From: Prochlorococcus sp. AG-347-K16
GTDB taxonomy: Bacteria > Cyanobacteriota > Cyanobacteriia > PCC-6307 > Cyanobiaceae
Direction of reading: 5' to 3'
Assembly: GCA_003281405.1 (NCBI GenBank)
Contig: QCCD01000002.1
Location: forward strand, 1 to 64,000
Length of the DNA: 64,000 nucleotides
In this document: positions 8,692 to 18,329 of the stretch, piece by piece
Numbering within the stretch: the stretch's first letter is position 1
Layout of the letters: each line of letters opens with the position of its first letter
The notes under the pieces: model-generated
What the model was told of the DNA's origin: nothing
The model's database searches: none
The model's input: the letters and a program-made list of their open reading frames with translations, nothing else
Program-made: the position numbers and the translations under genes

Positions 8692-10059
8692 TTATGCAGA
8701 CTCTTTAATGATTCTTTTTGATCCTGAAGGTAGTTTAACAATTTTAGATGAGAACAAATTATCTACCATTTTTTTCGTAATTGTGAATTCTTTTACATTT
8801 TCTTCAGAAGGCAAAGTGTACATTATGTCTAGCATTAGCTCTTCAATTATTGATCTTAATGCTCTTGCACCTGTTTTTCTTTCATATGCTTCATTTGCTA
8901 TCGCTTCAACAGAATCAGGCTCAAATGATAATTCAACATTATCCATGCTTAGCAAAGTTTTGAATTGCTTTACTAATGCATCTCTTGGTTGAGTCAAAAT
9001 AGATTCTAAAGTTTCTTTAGTAAGACGATCTAATACAGCGCAAACTGGAATTCTTCCAATAAATTCTGGAATAAGGCCATACTTCACTAAGTCATCTAAT
9101 TCTAAATTTTTCAAGGAATCTCTTGGGTCTACTATTTTTTTTGTATCAACTTTGTTTTGATCTGAATTGGTGGTAAATCCTATAGAGTGTTTACCCATAC
9201 GCTTTTGAACGATATCCTCTAAACCTATAAAAGCTCCCCCGCAAATAAATAATATTTGACTTGTATCAATTTGGATGCAGTCATGATATGGATGTTTTCT
9301 TCCGCCTTGAGGTGGCACATTAGCAATTGTTCCTTCAAGCATTTTTAATAAAGCTTGCTGTACTCCTTCACCAGAGACATCTCTAGTAATTGAAGGATTC
9401 TCGCTTTTTCTTGCAATTTTATCTATTTCATCAATATAAATAATTCCTTTTTGAGCTAGTTCTACATTCATTTCGGATTTCTGTAGAAGTCTCAAAAGTA
9501 TGTTTTCAACATCCTCCCCAACATATCCAGCTTCTGTCAAAGTCGTTGCATCAGCTACTGCAAAAGGAACATCTAAAAACTCTGCTAAAGTTTGCGCCAA
9601 TAATGTTTTTCCACTTCCAGTAGGGCCGATGAGTAAAATATTTGATTTTTGTAATTTAGTTGCTTGTGAATCAGTTGAATTGCTATTTTTACTGTCTTCT
9701 TTAACTTGCCATGCTAATCGCTTGTAGTGATTGTATACGGCTACTGATAATATTTTTTTTGCAGATTCTTGTCCAACAACTTGATTATCTAGAAAACTTT
9801 TTATTTCTAATGGCTTAGGAATTGAGGTTAATTCTAAAGGAACAGATTTTTTGGGATTATCAGTTGGTAATTTCTTTTTTACTTGTGGAGAGTTGTTTGT
9901 GTTAGCTTGATTATCAAGTAGTTCTTCATCGAGAATCTCATTACAAAGGTCTATGCACTCATCACAGATATAAACCCCAGGACCAGCTATGAGCTTTCTT
10001 ACTTGGTCTTGTGACTTCCCGCAAAATGAACATTTAAGATGGGCGTCGAATTTAGCCAT
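8692..10059 (-). CDS. clpX: ATP-dependent Clp protease ATPase ClpX
   Basis: AAA+ unfoldase that feeds substrates into ClpP. The 455 residues contain the N-terminal zinc-binding domain (Cys10, Cys13, Cys32, Cys35), Walker A GPTGSGKT at 145-152, Walker B YIDEID at 208-213, the GYVG pore-loop segment at 178-181 and the ClpP-docking IGF loop at 293-295. A poorly conserved Asn/Ser-rich insert lies before and around residues 121-140. It lies between clpP and dnaX on the same strand, 105 bases after clpP. The IGF loop indicates that it works with a ClpP, likely the neighbouring one. Confidence 0.97.
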   Translation of the reverse strand: MAKFDAHLKCSFCGKSQDQVRKLIAGPGVYICDECIDLCNEILDEELLDNQANTNNSPQVKKKLPTDNPKKSVPLELTSIPKPLEIKSFLDNQVVGQESAKKILSVAVYNHYKRLAWQVKEDSKNSNSTDSQATKLQKSNILLIGPTGSGKTLLAQTLAEFLDVPFAVADATTLTEAGYVGEDVENILLRLLQKSEMNVELAQKGIIYIDEIDKIARKSENPSITRDVSGEGVQQALLKMLEGTIANVPPQGGRKHPYHDCIQIDTSQILFICGGAFIGLEDIVQKRMGKHSIGFTTNSDQNKVDTKKIVDPRDSLKNLELDDLVKYGLIPEFIGRIPVCAVLDRLTKETLESILTQPRDALVKQFKTLLSMDNVELSFEPDSVEAIANEAYERKTGARALRSIIEELMLDIMYTLPSEENVKEFTITKKMVDNLFSSKIVKLPSGSKRIIKESA

Positions 10060-10164
10060 CGATTATAAGTTTTTAAAGTGAAAGGTGTTAAATATTCCCT
10101 ATTCACTAGGATTGCTCATAAATATCGATTCGTCATCATATTCTTAAAAAATCAGAACCCCTTG

Positions 10165-10809
10165 TCACTTTTTGATAACTTTATCAATTAATCCATATTC
10201 GACTGCTTCTGAGGGGGATAAAAAGTAATCTCTTTCTGTATCTTCATTAATTTTTTCTAAAGGTTGACCAGTATGTTCAGCTAAAAGTGAATTTAATGTT
10301 TTCTTGAGAAAAAGTATTTCTTTAGCTTGTATTTCAATCTCTACTGCTTGACCTTGTGCACCTCCGAGAGGTTGATGAATCATAATCCTAGAATTAGGTA
10401 AAGCCAATCTTTTCCCCTTTGCTCCTCCAGAAAGTAGAAATGCCCCCATACTTGCAGCTACTCCAAAGCATATTGTCACTACATCAGGGGATATTTGTTG
10501 CATAGTATCGTATATGGCCATTCCTGCAGTTACTGAGCCTCCAGGAGAATTAATATATATTTGTATGTCTTTTTCGGGATCTTCCGCTTCAAGAAATAAT
10601 AATTGTGCAACAAGTGAATCAGATACTTGATCATTAATTCCAGTACCTAAAAAAATTATTCTCTCCCTCAGCAGTCTTGAATAAATATCAAAAGCTCTTT
10701 CTCCTCTACCTGATTGTTCTATAACAGTAGGAACAGCAGCAATAGTTTTATTATTACTTTCGTGAGAACTTATTGAGCTTTGGATTAAATGTTTTTTTTC
10801 TGAGTTCAC
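10165..10809 (-). CDS. clpP: ATP-dependent Clp protease proteolytic subunit
   Basis: Serine protease subunit of the Clp barrel. The 214 residues carry the full triad: Ser120 in GVAASMGAF, His145 in [10 protein letters not shown] and Asp194 in TERDYFLSP. The first ~30 residues are a variable, propeptide-like extension before the conserved [11 protein letters not shown] start of the mature protein. Cyanobacteria have several ClpP/ClpR paralogs; the copy between tig and clpX is usually called ClpP2 and pairs with ClpX. Same-strand order tig, clpP, clpX suggests an operon or closely coordinated expression. Confidence 0.95.
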   Translation of the reverse strand: MNSEKKHLIQSSISSHESNNKTIAAVPTVIEQSGRGERAFDIYSRLLRERIIFLGTGINDQVSDSLVAQLLFLEAEDPEKDIQIYINSPGGSVTAGMAIYDTMQQISPDVVTICFGVAASMGAFLLSGGAKGKRLALPNSRIMIHQPLGGAQGQAVEIEIQAKEILFLKKTLNSLLAEHTGQPLEKINEDTERDYFLSPSEAVEYGLIDKVIKK

Positions 10810-10874
10810 AAATTAGTTTTCATCTTATAGATAATTTAAGGGGTTTTTGTTTAATTAGTAAGAAATTTTATAAA

Positions 10875-12308
10875 TTATTTTTTTTCTTTTTTATTTTGAG
10901 TTTTTGTAGTTTTTGTAGTTTTTGTAGTTTTTGTCGCAGTTTTCGTGGCTTTTGTTGTTTTGGAGGTTTTGGTAGCTTTAGAAGATTTTGTAGTTTTTTC
11001 TTTTACTTCAGAATTTTCTTCAAGCCAAATTATTAATTTTTCTTTGAGTAAATCGTTAGTTACTACTTCTGTTAATTTTTTAATATCAATTTGTTTTGAA
11101 GATTGAGAGATTGCATCTTCATATTCTTTCATTTTTAAATCAATTTCATCTTTCTCAACTTTTACGTTTTCTGTTTCAGCTAATGCTTTTAAAGCTAAAT
11201 TTCTTTGAACATTTTTTTCAGCCTGAGGTCTTGTGGACTCTGCTAATGACTTAACTAATTCAGGAGTGAAAGTAGATTTAACATCAAGACCTTGTTGAGC
11301 AAATCTTTGAGCGGTTTGTTCAATATTATTTCTCACTTCTATATCAATCATAGATTTTGGAATTTCAGTAACCAATTCGTTTGTTAAGGCATCTAGTAAA
11401 GCTTCAATTTTGATATCTTTTTGAGTTTTTTCAAAATTGTCTCTAAGTTGTTTTTCAATATCTTTCTTTAACTCTTTTAAAGATTCCTTATTACCAGATT
11501 GTTTTGCAAAATCGTCATTAAGCTCAGGTAATTCTTTTTCTTTAAGATCCTTGAGATTTACTTCAAAGATTGCTTCTTTGCCTCTTGAATCTTCATGAGA
11601 ATAATCTTCAGGGAATTTAAGGTTAAGTGTTTTAGTATCACCAATTTTCATTTTTACGATTCCCTCAACGAAGCCAGGAATCATTTTGTTCTTTTCTAAC
11701 TCAAGATCCATTGATTCACTTGTTCCACCATCAATCTCTTTACCAGAATCTTTATATTTTCCTTTGAAACTAACTACAGCAATATCTCCTAATTTTGCTG
11801 CTCTATTGGTAACTGGAATAATGTTTGCAAACTGATTTCTAGATTTTTCTAGCGCTTCATCTATTGACTTAGGATCAAACTTTGTCTTTGATATTTCAAC
11901 ACTTAGTCCTTTGGATTTTTTAAGTTTTAATTCTGGGGCAACATCAGTTTGAAGAGTAACCTTAAGTGATTTTTCAGGACTAAACTTTGCAAGTAATGAT
12001 TCAAATCCATCTACCAATTCTGGCTCACTTAGTGGCTCTATAGATTTGATTTTTAATGCTTCTTGCCATGATTTATCAATAATTTTTTCCAGAGCAGAAG
12101 CATGTAATTGTGTGATGCCAATTCTTTGGATTAAGACTTGTTTAGGAATCTTACCAAGTCTAAATCCCGGAATTTTAGCCGAACGACTGATAGAGCTGAT
12201 TGTTTCATTTACACACGTTTTGCATGTCTCAGATGGTATTTCTAATTCGAATGAAATTCTACTTTGAGGCAGAGGAGTTGTTTTGACTATTAGTGCATCT
12301 TTAGCCAT
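10875..12308 (-). CDS. tig: Trigger factor with Lys/Thr-rich C-terminal tail
   Basis: Ribosome-associated chaperone and prolyl isomerase that meets nascent chains at the tunnel exit. The 477 residues show the N-terminal ribosome-binding domain with GFRLGKIPKQVL near residue 50, a central FKBP-type domain (about 160-250, with GDIAVVSFKG and FPEDYSHEDSRGKEAIF), and the C-terminal chaperone arms. The last 42 residues (436-477) are an unusual tail made almost only of Lys, Thr, Ser and Ala, built from short repeats such as KTTKTTKT. It is first in the leftward unit with clpP, clpX and dnaX and is divergent from asd. Confidence 0.95.
   Translation of the reverse strand: MAKDALIVKTTPLPQSRISFELEIPSETCKTCVNETISSISRSAKIPGFRLGKIPKQVLIQRIGITQLHASALEKIIDKSWQEALKIKSIEPLSEPELVDGFESLLAKFSPEKSLKVTLQTDVAPELKLKKSKGLSVEISKTKFDPKSIDEALEKSRNQFANIIPVTNRAAKLGDIAVVSFKGKYKDSGKEIDGGTSESMDLELEKNKMIPGFVEGIVKMKIGDTKTLNLKFPEDYSHEDSRGKEAIFEVNLKDLKEKELPELNDDFAKQSGNKESLKELKKDIEKQLRDNFEKTQKDIKIEALLDALTNELVTEIPKSMIDIEVRNNIEQTAQRFAQQGLDVKSTFTPELVKSLAESTRPQAEKNVQRNLALKALAETENVKVEKDEIDLKMKEYEDAISQSSKQIDIKKLTEVVTNDLLKEKLIIWLEENSEVKEKTTKSSKATKTSKTTKATKTATKTTKTTKTTKTQNKKEKK
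10901..10936 (-). repeat. 9-bp direct repeats in the trigger-factor tail
   Basis: On the plus strand the unit tttttgtag occurs three times in a row (10901-10927), followed by a one-base variant (10928-10936). On the coding strand each unit encodes a Lys-Thr-Thr type step, so copy-number change would lengthen or shorten the tail without breaking the frame. The repeat is wholly inside tig. Confidence 0.85.
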
Positions 12309-12348
12309 GTTTTTCTAAGTTATTACTATGAACCGAATCTTAATTATT

Positions 12349-12361
12349 TCACATTATGTGA
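12349..12361. promoter_or_regulatory. 13-bp inverted repeat between tig and asd
   Basis: The sequence TCACATTATGTGA is a perfect 6-1-6 palindrome in the 124-base region between the divergent tig and asd genes. Its position suits an operator read by a dimeric regulator. Its half-sites are in the opposite orientation and at different spacing from a CRP site (TGTGA-N6-TCACA). No regulator is assigned, and chance is possible in AT-rich DNA. Confidence 0.3.
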
Positions 12362-12432
12362 TTTCCTTGAAAGTTAATTTTTTGATAAAGTAAAAAAAAT
12401 AGTCAATCTATTTATAAAAATCATTTTAAAGT

Positions 12433-13464
12433 GTGAGACAATCTCCGTATTTGCCTAATAGGCCATTAAAAGTTGCTGTTTTAGGTTCTTCAGGTGCTGT
12501 GGGATCTGAATTACTAAAAATTCTTGAACAACGTGATTTCCCAATATCAGAATTGGTCTTGCTTTCATCAGAGCGGTCAGAAGGAAAAAAAATTATTTGG
12601 AAAGATGAAGAATTAGTTACAAAAAAAACAACTAAGGAAGAATTTAAGAATCTTGATTTAGTTTTGGCTTCAGCTGGCGGAAGTATTTCAAAAAAGTGGT
12701 TATCTACCATTATTGATCAAAATGCTTTACTTATAGATAATTCAAGTGCTTTCAGATTAGATAAGAACGTTCCTCTTATAGTCCCTGAAGTTAATGCTAG
12801 TGAGGTACTTAATCATGATGGGGTAATAGCGAATCCAAACTGCACTACCATTTTGTTGACATTAGTTTTAGCTCCATTAAACAAACTTTCGACTATTCAA
12901 AGAGTTATTGTCTCAACATATCAATCTGTCAGTGGTGCTGGCCAACTGGCGATGGAGGAACTAAAACTTTTAACTGAACAATATCTTCAAGGAAATCCTC
13001 AAAAAAGTGAAGTTTTGCCTTACTCCCTTGCTTTTAATTTGTTTTTACATAATTCCCCTATGCTTTCAAATAATTACTGCGAAGAAGAGATGAAAATGGT
13101 TAATGAGACAAGGAAAATATTAAATATTGCTGATTTAAAGCTCTCTGCTACATGTGTTCGAGTCCCAGTTCTGAGAGCACATTCTGAATCGATCAATATT
13201 GAATTTGCTGATGTAGTTGAGCCTAAAGATGCTCTTGAAGAATTAAAAAAATCTCCTGGAATTGAAATTATTGAGGATTACAAAAATAATAGATTTCCTA
13301 TGCCAAATGACGTTATGGGAAGGGACAATGTTGCTGTTGGCAGGCTAAGAACTGATATAAGTCATCCTCATGGATTAGAATTATGGTTATGTGGAGATCA
13401 AATAAGAAAAGGAGCAGCTCTGAATGCTGTTCAAATAGCTGAGTTATTAATTCCAAAAAAATGA
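12433..13464 (+). CDS. asd: Aspartate-semialdehyde dehydrogenase
   Basis: Reduces aspartyl phosphate to aspartate semialdehyde, the branch point to lysine/diaminopimelate and threonine/methionine. The 343 residues begin at a GTG codon (12433) preceded by a stop-containing frame; an NADP-binding [15 protein letters not shown] lies at 14-28, the catalytic Cys137 sits in NPNCTTI, and an active-site His is in [10 protein letters not shown]. The last four bases ATGA overlap the dapA start, so the two genes are translationally coupled. lysC, the preceding step, is at 20377. Confidence 0.95.
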   Translation: MRQSPYLPNRPLKVAVLGSSGAVGSELLKILEQRDFPISELVLLSSERSEGKKIIWKDEELVTKKTTKEEFKNLDLVLASAGGSISKKWLSTIIDQNALLIDNSSAFRLDKNVPLIVPEVNASEVLNHDGVIANPNCTTILLTLVLAPLNKLSTIQRVIVSTYQSVSGAGQLAMEELKLLTEQYLQGNPQKSEVLPYSLAFNLFLHNSPMLSNNYCEEEMKMVNETRKILNIADLKLSATCVRVPVLRAHSESINIEFADVVEPKDALEELKKSPGIEIIEDYKNNRFPMPNDVMGRDNVAVGRLRTDISHPHGLELWLCGDQIRKGAALNAVQIAELLIPKK

Positions 13465-14363
13465 TTACAGACAAAACTGAGTGTAATAATCCACTATTTG
13501 GAAGAATATTAACTGCAATGGTTACTCCATTCACTGAGAATGGAGATGTAGATTATGAACTAGCTATAAAACTTTCAAATTATCTTTTTGAGAACGGTTC
13601 CGATGGAATTGTGTTGTGCGGTACTACTGGAGAATCTCCCACTCTTTCATGGGCGGAACAGCATGATTTATTTATTGCGGTAAAAGGATCTTTGGATGCA
13701 AGCTGTAAAGTAATAGTTGGCACTGGTAGCAATTGTACAAGCGAAGCTGTGGAAGCTACAAAAAAAGCTTACGACTCTGGTGCCGACGGTGCTTTGGTCG
13801 TTGTTCCTTATTACAACAAGCCGCCTCAAGAAGGTCTTTATAAACATTTCAGTTCTATTGCTAAATCTGCAAAGGATTTGCCTCTTATGCTCTACAACAT
13901 TCCTGGCAGGACTGGATGCAATTTATTACCTGATACTGTGAAGAAACTTATGGATTTCTCAAATATTCTCAGTATTAAAGCTGCAAGCGGTAGAATAGAG
14001 GAAGTAACAGAATTAAGGGCTATTTGTGGCTCCCAACTCTCTGTATATAGTGGCGACGATTCATTGTTGCTTCCAATGTTATCGGTAGGTGCTGTAGGAG
14101 TAGTAAGTGTTGCAAGTCATTTAGTTGGATTGCAATTAAAAGAGATGATTCATTCTTTTCAAAGTGGAAAGGTTTCCAATGCTCTTGCTATTCATGAAAA
14201 ACTTCAGCCTCTTTTCAAAGCACTCTTTATGACTACTAATCCAATCCCAATTAAAGCTGCTTTGGAGCTATCGGGATGGGAAGTAGGTAATCCTAGAAGT
14301 CCTTTGTCACCTTTAAACAATGACATGAAAAAGCAACTATCTTTTATCCTGAATTCCCTATAA
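13461..14363 (+). CDS. dapA: 4-hydroxy-tetrahydrodipicolinate synthase
   Basis: Condenses pyruvate with aspartate semialdehyde, the first committed step to diaminopimelate and lysine. The 300-residue (beta/alpha)8 protein has the Schiff-base Lys173 in SIKAASG, Tyr145 in [11 protein letters not shown] and the GTTGE motif at 54-58. The ATG lies inside the asd stop (ATGA overlap), which fixes the start. Product flows to both peptidoglycan and lysine; the adjacent asd makes its substrate. Confidence 0.96.
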   Translation: MITDKTECNNPLFGRILTAMVTPFTENGDVDYELAIKLSNYLFENGSDGIVLCGTTGESPTLSWAEQHDLFIAVKGSLDASCKVIVGTGSNCTSEAVEATKKAYDSGADGALVVVPYYNKPPQEGLYKHFSSIAKSAKDLPLMLYNIPGRTGCNLLPDTVKKLMDFSNILSIKAASGRIEEVTELRAICGSQLSVYSGDDSLLLPMLSVGAVGVVSVASHLVGLQLKEMIHSFQSGKVSNALAIHEKLQPLFKALFMTTNPIPIKAALELSGWEVGNPRSPLSPLNNDMKKQLSFILNSL

Positions 14364-14442
14364 TAGGGATTATATTTAACTTGATAATTAAATTTAAATA
14401 AACCTTATTTGATTACAAGCAGGCCTTCATAAATTTCAAATT

Positions 14443-16431
14443 ATGCAATCAAGTACAAATTCAACTGTAAATAGATCTACTCATGATTCATCTAGATCTA
14501 AAAGTAATACTCCAGCTCTACGGGTAATACCTCTTGGAGGATTACATGAAATAGGAAAAAACACTTGCGTTTTTGAATATGGTGATGAATTAATGCTTGT
14601 TGATGCTGGCCTAGCTTTCCCATCTGATGGTATGCATGGCGTAAACGTTGTTATGCCTGATACAACTTTTTTAAAAGAAAATCAAAGAAGAATAAAAGGA
14701 ATGATTGTCACTCACGGGCATGAAGATCACATTGGAGGTATTTCTCATCATCTAAAGCATTTTAATATTCCCATTATTTATGGCCCAAGACTGGCAATGT
14801 CAATGCTTAGAGGAAAAATGGAGGAAGCAGGGGTATCTGATAGAACAACTATACAGACAGTAAATCCTAGAGATGTTGTAAAAGTAGGACAACATTTTTC
14901 TGTTGAATTTATTCGAAATACCCATTCTATTTGCGATAGCTTTTCTTTAGCAGTTACAACACCTGTTGGAACAATTATTTTCACGGGAGATTTTAAGTTT
15001 GATCATATGCCAGTAGATGGAGAGCAATTTGATATTGAAAGAATGGTGCATTACGGAGAGAAGGGTGTTTTATGCATGTTCAGTGATTCTACTAATGCCG
15101 AAGTTCCAGGTTTTTGTCCTTCTGAGAAGACTATCTATCCCTCTTTAGAAAAACATATTGCAGAGGCAAAAGAAAGAGTTATCCTTACCACTTTTGCTAG
15201 TTCTGTGCATAGAGTGACAATGATCTTAGAATTGGCCATGAAACATGGAAGAAAGGTTGGTTTGTTAGGTAGATCGATGATAAATGTTATTGCTAAGGCA
15301 AGAGATATTGGTTATATGAAATGTCCAGATGATTTGTTTGTTCCTATTAAGCAAATTAGAGATTTACCAGATAGGGAGACCTTATTATTAATGACGGGTA
15401 GTCAAGGAGAACCCCTAGCAGCGTTAAGTAGAATCTCTCGTGGTGAACATCAGCATGTTCGGCTTAAGACTACTGATACTGTAATATTTTCAGCTAGCCC
15501 AATTCCTGGTAATACTATTTCTGTTGTTAATACAATAGATAGATTAATGAAACTCGGAGCAAAGGTTGTTTATGGAAAGGGTGAGAATATTCATGTTTCT
15601 GGTCATGGTTTTCAAGAAGATCAAAAGTTAATGTTGGCACTCGCAAAACCTAAGTTTTTTGTTCCTGTTCATGGAGAACATAGAATGCTTGTTTGTCATG
15701 GGAAGAGTGCACAAACTATGGGGGTTCCAAAGGACAATATCTTAATTATTGAAAATGGAGATGTAGTTGAGTTAACACCTAATTCTATTCAAAAGGGTGA
15801 TCCTGTAAAAGCTGGTGTTGAACTGCTTGATAACTCACGAAATGGGATAGTAGATGCTCGAGTATTAAAGGAAAGGCAGCAATTAGCTGGGGATGGTGTA
15901 GTAACTGTTTTAGCTCCTATTAGTACAGATGGGAAGATGGTTGCACCTCCTAGAGTTAATTTGAGAGGAGTTGTTACTACTGCAGAGCCAAGAAAAATGT
16001 CTATGTGGACAGAACGAGAAATAAGCTGGGTCTTAGAAAATAGATGGAAACAATTATCCAGACAAACTGGGCCTAATAATTTTGAGGTAGATTGGATTGG
16101 TGTACAAAGAGAAATTGAAAATGGTTTATCGAGAAGAATGAGAAGAGAATTACAAGTTGAACCACTTATTTTGTGTTTAGTTCAACCTGCTCCAAGTGGA
16201 ACTCGTGCTTATATTCCAAAGATTACCGAAGACCAAAATTTCTCCAATAGAAATAGAAATAATAATAATTTCCATAAGAAATCAAACAATAATAATCATC
16301 CTAATAGTTCAAATAACCCACAAAATACCCAAAAAAGTCCAAAAGTATCACAGAATCCATCAGCTGAGACTGCTACAGAAGATTCATTTGAAGGTAGAAC
16401 AAGAAGAAGAAGATCTGCTGTAACATCTTAA
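14443..16431 (+). CDS. rnj: Ribonuclease J
   Basis: Metallo-beta-lactamase/beta-CASP RNase with 5'-3' exonuclease and endonuclease activity in RNA decay and maturation. The 662 residues have LRVIPLGGLHEIGKN at 26-40, the zinc motif HGHEDH at 91-96, FTGDFKFDH near 183-191, and the PVHGEHRML motif of the beta-CASP part. After the conserved C-terminal domain the chain turns into an Asn-rich low-complexity linker (about 597-640) and ends in a basic GRTRRRR stretch, perhaps for RNA or partner binding. It follows dapA by 79 bases. Its stop overlaps that of the convergent tilS by 4 bases. Confidence 0.94.
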   Translation: MQSSTNSTVNRSTHDSSRSKSNTPALRVIPLGGLHEIGKNTCVFEYGDELMLVDAGLAFPSDGMHGVNVVMPDTTFLKENQRRIKGMIVTHGHEDHIGGISHHLKHFNIPIIYGPRLAMSMLRGKMEEAGVSDRTTIQTVNPRDVVKVGQHFSVEFIRNTHSICDSFSLAVTTPVGTIIFTGDFKFDHMPVDGEQFDIERMVHYGEKGVLCMFSDSTNAEVPGFCPSEKTIYPSLEKHIAEAKERVILTTFASSVHRVTMILELAMKHGRKVGLLGRSMINVIAKARDIGYMKCPDDLFVPIKQIRDLPDRETLLLMTGSQGEPLAALSRISRGEHQHVRLKTTDTVIFSASPIPGNTISVVNTIDRLMKLGAKVVYGKGENIHVSGHGFQEDQKLMLALAKPKFFVPVHGEHRMLVCHGKSAQTMGVPKDNILIIENGDVVELTPNSIQKGDPVKAGVELLDNSRNGIVDARVLKERQQLAGDGVVTVLAPISTDGKMVAPPRVNLRGVVTTAEPRKMSMWTEREISWVLENRWKQLSRQTGPNNFEVDWIGVQREIENGLSRRMRRELQVEPLILCLVQPAPSGTRAYIPKITEDQNFSNRNRNNNNFHKKSNNNNHPNSSNNPQNTQKSPKVSQNPSAETATEDSFEGRTRRRRSAVTS

Positions 16432-17438
16432 CTTTTTTCAAAATTTATATAGTTTTTATCCCAAACAATTTTTAAAAACTCTTGCAGATTAATTTGACCT
16501 TTATTTTTTTCATAAATTGAAGTTGCTAATTTTGTCAGATTTTTAGAACTACATTGCTTTGGAGATATTTCTTTTAAAAATCTATTTAAAATTGTGCACC
16601 TTGCTTCAATACACATACCATTTAAGAGATTCCTATCGATACCTTTAACATCTTTACAATAAAAATACGCTAGTTCACTTAGATCATTACGTTCATTATT
16701 GTATTTGCTCATTTTTTGGGAAAAATTATTTATCCTTTCAGAACAACCAGGATAGATGACTTCTAAGTTAGGAATAATTTTTTTTCTTACTAAATTTCTT
16801 TTTAATTTAAGATCTGAATTTGTAGGGTCTTCCCAGACTGGAATCTTCATTTCATTGCAAAATTGTTTTGTATCTTCCCTACTGAAAATTAATATTGGTC
16901 TTATTAAATAAATTTGATTTTCTATTAATCTTTTACTCTCAATATTACTCAGACCTGCAAAATTGCTTCCTCTAGATAAATTGAGGATAAATGTTTCTGC
17001 ATTATCACTACTCGTGTGACCAGTTAGCAAATAAATATTATGTTTTTCCTGGTTTTTATTTAATAAAGTTTTGGCTCTTTCACATAATTTTTTATATCTC
17101 CATTCTCGTGCTTTTTCTTCTGAAGAAATACCTTCTTTATTTGCTTGATCAAAAGAGAATGAAATATTTTTATCTTCGCAATAATTTTTTAATTCAAGAG
17201 CATATAGTGATGATTTTTCGTGCCACTGATGATCACCATGCCAAACACTAATAGACCAATTATGTAGTTTTTTTAGGTCATTAATTAGGGTTAATAAGGC
17301 CATTGAGTCTTGACCCCCCGAAACACTTATTAAAATATTGGATCCTTTGGGAATTAATATTTTTTTGGCAAGAATCTCCTTATGAAGCTTATGATGCCAT
17401 GATGACCAATTTTTCTGACTTAATTTTTTATCAGTCAT
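16428..17438 (-). CDS. tilS: tRNA(Ile)-lysidine synthase
   Basis: Converts C34 of the CAU-anticodon isoleucine tRNA to lysidine, so that it reads AUA. The N-type ATP pyrophosphatase loop SGGQDS is at residues 40-45, followed by WHGDHQWH and the LTGHTSSDNAETFILNLSRGS segment. With 336 residues it is a short TilS and seems to lack the large C-terminal substrate domains of the Escherichia coli enzyme, as is usual in cyanobacteria. Its stop shares bases with that of RNase J on the other strand. Confidence 0.93.
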   Translation of the reverse strand: MTDKKLSQKNWSSWHHKLHKEILAKKILIPKGSNILISVSGGQDSMALLTLINDLKKLHNWSISVWHGDHQWHEKSSLYALELKNYCEDKNISFSFDQANKEGISSEEKAREWRYKKLCERAKTLLNKNQEKHNIYLLTGHTSSDNAETFILNLSRGSNFAGLSNIESKRLIENQIYLIRPILIFSREDTKQFCNEMKIPVWEDPTNSDLKLKRNLVRKKIIPNLEVIYPGCSERINNFSQKMSKYNNERNDLSELAYFYCKDVKGIDRNLLNGMCIEARCTILNRFLKEISPKQCSSKNLTKLATSIYEKNKGQINLQEFLKIVWDKNYINFEKS

Positions 17439-17523
17439 TTTGTGTTGCTCAGATAATATTTTTTAAAAAATGCACTGTTTTACTAAAACAATGTCACAAT
17501 CGGGTAATAAATTCATTAAGTCA

Positions 17524-18300
17524 ATGAGTCTGATTAATCTTTTGCCACAAAAAATCAAAGAAGAGTTAAGAAGCAAATCCTTACTCAAAGTTATTTCAGG
17601 ATTGAATAATTTCGATGTTCAGTCTGTGAAAATAATTGTTGAGGCTGCTTCATTAGGAGGTGCAGATCTTGTCGATATTGCTTGTAAACCTGAACTCGTT
17701 GATTTAGCACTTAAGAATTCAACACTACCAGTTTGTGTTAGTTCAGTAGTGCCTCGATCTTTTCAAGATTGTGTAAAAGCAGGAGCATCATTAATTGAGA
17801 TAGGAAATTACGATACTTTTTATGAAAAAGGCATTCATTTTTCAGATAAAAAAGTTTTAAACATTACAAAAGAGACGAGGGATTTATTGCCTAATTTTCC
17901 TTTATCAGTAACTGTTCCTCATACTATGCCTATTGATAAACAAGTTGATCTTGCTGTAAAGCTAGTGGAAGAAGGCGTTGATATTATTCAAACAGAAGGG
18001 GGTACCAGTTCTACTCCTTACTCTCCAGGAATTCAAGGTTTTTTTGAAAAATCAGTACCAACTCTTGCATCTACCTATGCTATTCATCAAGAATTTAAGA
18101 AACAATCTCTGAATATACCAATCATGAGTGCCTCTGGATTAAGCCAAGTAACTTGTCCACTAGCAATATCCTCTGGAGCCTCAGCAGTTGGCGTTGGATC
18201 GGTGGTTAATAAATTAGATGATTTAATATCAATGATTGCGGTTGTTAGGGGCTTAAAAGAATCTTTGAAAAATTCAATAATTGGAGAAAAAATTTCCTAG
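17524..18300 (+). CDS. Ycf23-like protein (DUF561)
   Basis: Conserved cyanobacterial and algal-plastid protein of unknown function, similar in pattern to plastid Ycf23. From the ATG at 17524 it has 258 residues and starts MSLINLLPQKIKEELRSKS; in-frame ATGs at 17470 and 17491 would add up to 18 poorly conserved residues. The sequence has a TIM-barrel look: LKVISGLNNFD, GGADLVDIA, VDIIQTEGGT and SGASAVGVGS strands resemble the phosphate-binding loops of barrel enzymes. uvrB follows 29 bases later on the same strand. A metabolic role is possible but not shown. Confidence 0.8.
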   Translation: MSLINLLPQKIKEELRSKSLLKVISGLNNFDVQSVKIIVEAASLGGADLVDIACKPELVDLALKNSTLPVCVSSVVPRSFQDCVKAGASLIEIGNYDTFYEKGIHFSDKKVLNITKETRDLLPNFPLSVTVPHTMPIDKQVDLAVKLVEEGVDIIQTEGGTSSTPYSPGIQGFFEKSVPTLASTYAIHQEFKKQSLNIPIMSASGLSQVTCPLAISSGASAVGVGSVVNKLDDLISMIAVVRGLKESLKNSIIGEKIS

Positions 18301-18329
18301 TATAGCAACATCCTTTAGCTACTAGCTTG

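Noticed and set aside
10062-10067. TATAAT immediately upstream of the clpX ATG on the minus strand
   Set aside because: It ends only 2 bases before the ATG, so a transcript from it would start inside the coding sequence. It is more likely a chance match in AT-rich DNA.
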